From assembly GCA_013368375.1 (NCBI GenBank), contig JAACJP010000010.1:124001-188000 (forward strand): a DNA stretch of 64,000 nt. The letters are read 5' to 3'. The position numbers were made by a program, and so were the translations under genes. Positions 61,598 through 64,000 of the stretch are shown piece after piece. Under the pieces are notes generated by a model. It saw only the letters and a list, made by a program, of their open reading frames with translations, was not told the origin of the DNA and searched no databases. Each line of letters starts with the position of its first letter. The first letter of the stretch is position 1. This DNA comes from Tricholomella constricta (lineage: Eukaryota; Basidiomycota; Agaricomycetes; Agaricales; Lyophyllaceae).

Positions 61598-63178
61598 TCA
61601 GGCCCTCGACCCCACCCCGTCCGCCGAGGATGCAACAGTTGCAGCATGCCATGTTTCCGCAGTGCTCTTCGCAGAATGCAGTTTGCGATTCCTCGCAATT
61701 CTTCCTCCTGAGCTGCCTGCATTCGTGGTTTGGTCGAACATCATTTCGGTCTCCACCATTGCCTTGCGAAGGTTGATAAGCATTCGCGTCGTCAGGATTC
61801 CCATGGCGGCGTGAAACGGGCTAAGGCGGTAACTTAAGGCGCATTTCATGAAGATATAAATCCACAGCATACCTATAACTGAACCAGGGGATCTTTGTTA
61901 TGCCCTGCGGTAACACGTTCACATGATGGTCCGTAACCTTACATCCAACAGGTGACTCACCACGACCATTAAGTTGTTGAAAATTAGCAGCAGGGCGATC
62001 CTGGGGTGCGCAGTTAGCTTGTAAGGAGGTAAGCGATCGGTCAAGACCGGACTTGGACAGACTTACGCAAAGAAATAAAAGAGGTTATCCCGAAGTAGAA
62101 CGGAGTATAGAGACAGCGTGGTCTTTCTCATAACTCGCGAAGCAGCTGTTTTCAGCGTTTTGAACAACGCGAACCCGAACAAGATGCCCTCGAAGGCGGT
62201 GGCAGGAACCCACTGCAACCATTCGACCCCGGAATGAATTGAAGGGCAACCTGGAAGGGGGAGATGAATGGCCTCTGCAATCACAGCTCCACGCTTTTGC
62301 GCGTTGTGGATGAGGATCCAAAGAAACGCGGCAATAGATGCGAGAAACAAAGTGCCATTGAAGAGGGCCACCTACGGTGAAAGAATTTAAGGTTGCACGG
62401 CAAATTATTTCAAGGAACGCTTGAACGCACTCTTCTCGAACAGCCGTACAGGGCGTATACTCGCATTTGCATGATTATCTCTATGGACCATAGACTGATT
62501 GCACCGACCACTCGAATGATTGAATCCATTGCAACGCAACTGCAGGTCGTACATCAGAATTGAGACGCGAGGCAGGAAATTGGTATTTACACAGTGTCAG
62601 AAGTAATACCTGGTTTGGTGAACAAATGGATCTGGGTGACATCGAATAGAAGAAGGGCCAGGCTGGATGAGAATCAACGATTACGTCAATGGACTACAAG
62701 CACAAGTAATCGGTCACCTGTAGTACCGAATCTAGTGGCCAGAACGATAAGATAGGACGGATCCTCGATAAAAACAAAAATATCTACCCAAAGAAACAAG
62801 AACTTGCTGAGGCCTCGCTTTTGTGACTGCGAGGAATGTTAGATACCGATTTGGGAACCAAACGGACGATGACGAACCCAGATATAGCGGATCTCGATAG
62901 AACTGATGGTCAGCTTTCTAAAAAGAGGGAAAGGGAAGTCTGATCACTTCATCTTCAAGTGTTATTACTGGAAACACAGCGTCAGAACTTCAGCAAGCCC
63001 AGGGAAGAGGAACAAAACCCACGATAGTCATGGAGTATCCAAGTCAAGCCCACCACTTGCGAACAGATAGTGGTCAGTACTCAGCACAATACCGGAGAAG
63101 CCAGGACTTACAACAGGCATGGAGAGGAATAAGACTTCCATGATAAAGTGCGGTAAACTTTGCAATGTCATCCACCAT
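61598..63178 (-). CDS. DUF6533-type seven-helix membrane protein
   Basis: Eleven short exons are predicted: 63178-63112, 63055-63019, 62917-62878, 62826-62788, 62731-62718, 62662-62591, 62539-62431, 62371-62067, 62000-61961, 61904-61873 and 61820-61598, all in phase, 325 residues. Markers of this Agaricomycete family are a first helix with LTWILHDYRGKLTISSIEIR, then YIWSQKRGLSKFLFLWIRYY, ALLLFDVTQIHLFTKPGITS, CVAMDSIIRVVGAISLWSIE, MQMRVYALYGCSRRVALFNG, WVPATAFEGILFGFALFKTL, VLLRDNLFYFFAIALLLIFN and HAAMGILTTRMLINLRKAMV. About seven hydrophobic segments are present. The cytoplasmic tail is Ser/Thr-rich. Such proteins are greatly expanded in mushrooms and are suspected receptors; no ligand or activity is established. 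The coherent reading through eleven exons argues for a functional gene. Confidence 0.82.
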
Positions 63179-64000
63179 TGCGAAGCGCCTCTAGATAAAT
63201 GTACAATTCACGGGGTAATCCTGAAAGAAAGAGCAAGGTGACACAGAGATATAAATGCAGACATACCTAACCATTGGTTCGGCTTAATCAGGCCTCAGAA
63301 ATCCAAGGATCAGCCGACCTTGACTAGAAAGTATTTCCGGCATGCTCCAAAATGACAGCTCCATGCCGTAAGCGTTGTCCGTCGTATTCTGCGTAGCCAC
63401 CAATTGAATATAAAAGACTACCGCAGATTGATGGACAGATTGGAACAAGATGGGGCCTTCGGCTCGACCAGGCCTTCGATATTTCAACGTTGCAGCTGTC
63501 AACCAGGGTCAGCCGACCGTGACTGGAAAGTGTCTATGGTCCTCGTATCATGCTCAGGCTCTGGTTGGATTAGGAACAGCATCACAGCTTGACTGACAGA
63601 TTGGAACAAGGTAGGGCCAAAACTCCTGGCGAAGAAGCCCAGTCAGAACAACAAAGAGTCACCAGATCAACACCAGATAGCGAAATTCAGTTTCGGACGT
63701 GGAGCTGGAATATTGCATCCGACCAAAATGTCCTTATCGTCACATGGAAAATGCATTCCACTTCCGTAATCCGGCGCATAAATTGCCATGAAACCAATTG
63801 CGCTGCGTTCAATCAACGTCCAATTTAAACTCCGGCGTTTGTAACAGTGTGTAAGTTTGTAGTGCATTGTCAGCCGCAACGAAATCAATCGCACAAGAAC
63901 TTTGATACCATTCCGTGCCATCGCCGAAACTGATTCTATAGGCGAGAAATTACATCAAGCGACCCGCAGGTTGAGTAGACTTGAGGCAGTAGAAGCCAAC
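63179..64000. other. Window end, no gene recognised
   Basis: Promoter of the DUF6533-type gene and unassigned sequence with the short repeats listed separately. Confidence 0.5.
63434..63618 (+). repeat. Short imperfect direct repeats
   Basis: GACAGATTGGAACAAGATGG at 63434 recurs as GACAGATTGGAACAAGGTAG at 63595. A second pair, CAGCCGACCTTGACTAGAAA near 63311 and CAGCCGACCGTGACTGGAAA near 63510, lies in the same area. The two spacings differ (about 161 and 199), so the block has been duplicated and then altered. Confidence 0.6.

Overview
The window is nuclear DNA from a filamentous basidiomycete, most likely an Agaricomycete. Genes are short and packed on both strands, and most are split by many 45-70 bp GT..AG introns (I traced up to 11 exons in one gene). 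The families seen are typical of mushrooms: a GT90/CAP10 glycosyltransferase, a DUF6533-type membrane protein, a PRiA4-ORF3-like protein, a YbhE-type lactonase, a tyrosinase, F-box/LRR proteins, small secreted Cys-rich proteins, and a DUF6589 protein. All exon boundaries are hand predictions, checked for reading phase and family match but not against transcripts.

Layout. 1-9.3 kb is retrotransposon: the 3' end of a Ty1/Copia element (+) abuts a nearly full-length non-LTR element (-) with ORF1 and an endonuclease-RT-RNase H ORF2, decayed by three in-frame stops and at least two frameshifts. 9.3-11.1 kb is geneless and holds a cluster of palindromic GATCAGGCCTGATC words. 11.1-25 kb carries a PLC-like phosphodiesterase (+), an unknown secreted hydrophobic protein (+), a GT90 glycosyltransferase (-), a tyrosinase-like gene with two frame breaks (-), an unresolved F-box-like locus (+), a lactonase-like beta-propeller (+) and a PRiA4-ORF3-like protein (+). 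25.8-36.8 kb holds three paralogous small secreted protein genes; the middle one is cut in its signal peptide by a 5,916 bp element. 34-60 kb is mostly housekeeping: MO25/hymA, GNA1, ribosomal protein eL24, an F-box/LRR protein, synaptobrevin, a large CAMK-like kinase, the pentafunctional AROM enzyme, a Rax1-like RGS protein and complex I subunit B8. 59-64 kb has a decayed, internally duplicated F-box-like locus and a DUF6533-type membrane protein.

The main discovery candidate is the element at 27,164-33,079. It has 150/156 bp terminal inverted repeats, a perfect 9 bp target duplication (CTCTGCAGC), and just two convergent genes: a RecQ-like helicase ending in zinc knuckles, and a DUF6589 protein that I propose as the transposase. 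Removing the element plus one target copy restores a secreted-protein gene whose first two exons (176 and 49 nt) have the same lengths as those of its neighbour paralog, so the insertion looks recent and precisely bounded. I know of no named transposon superfamily with this gene pair.
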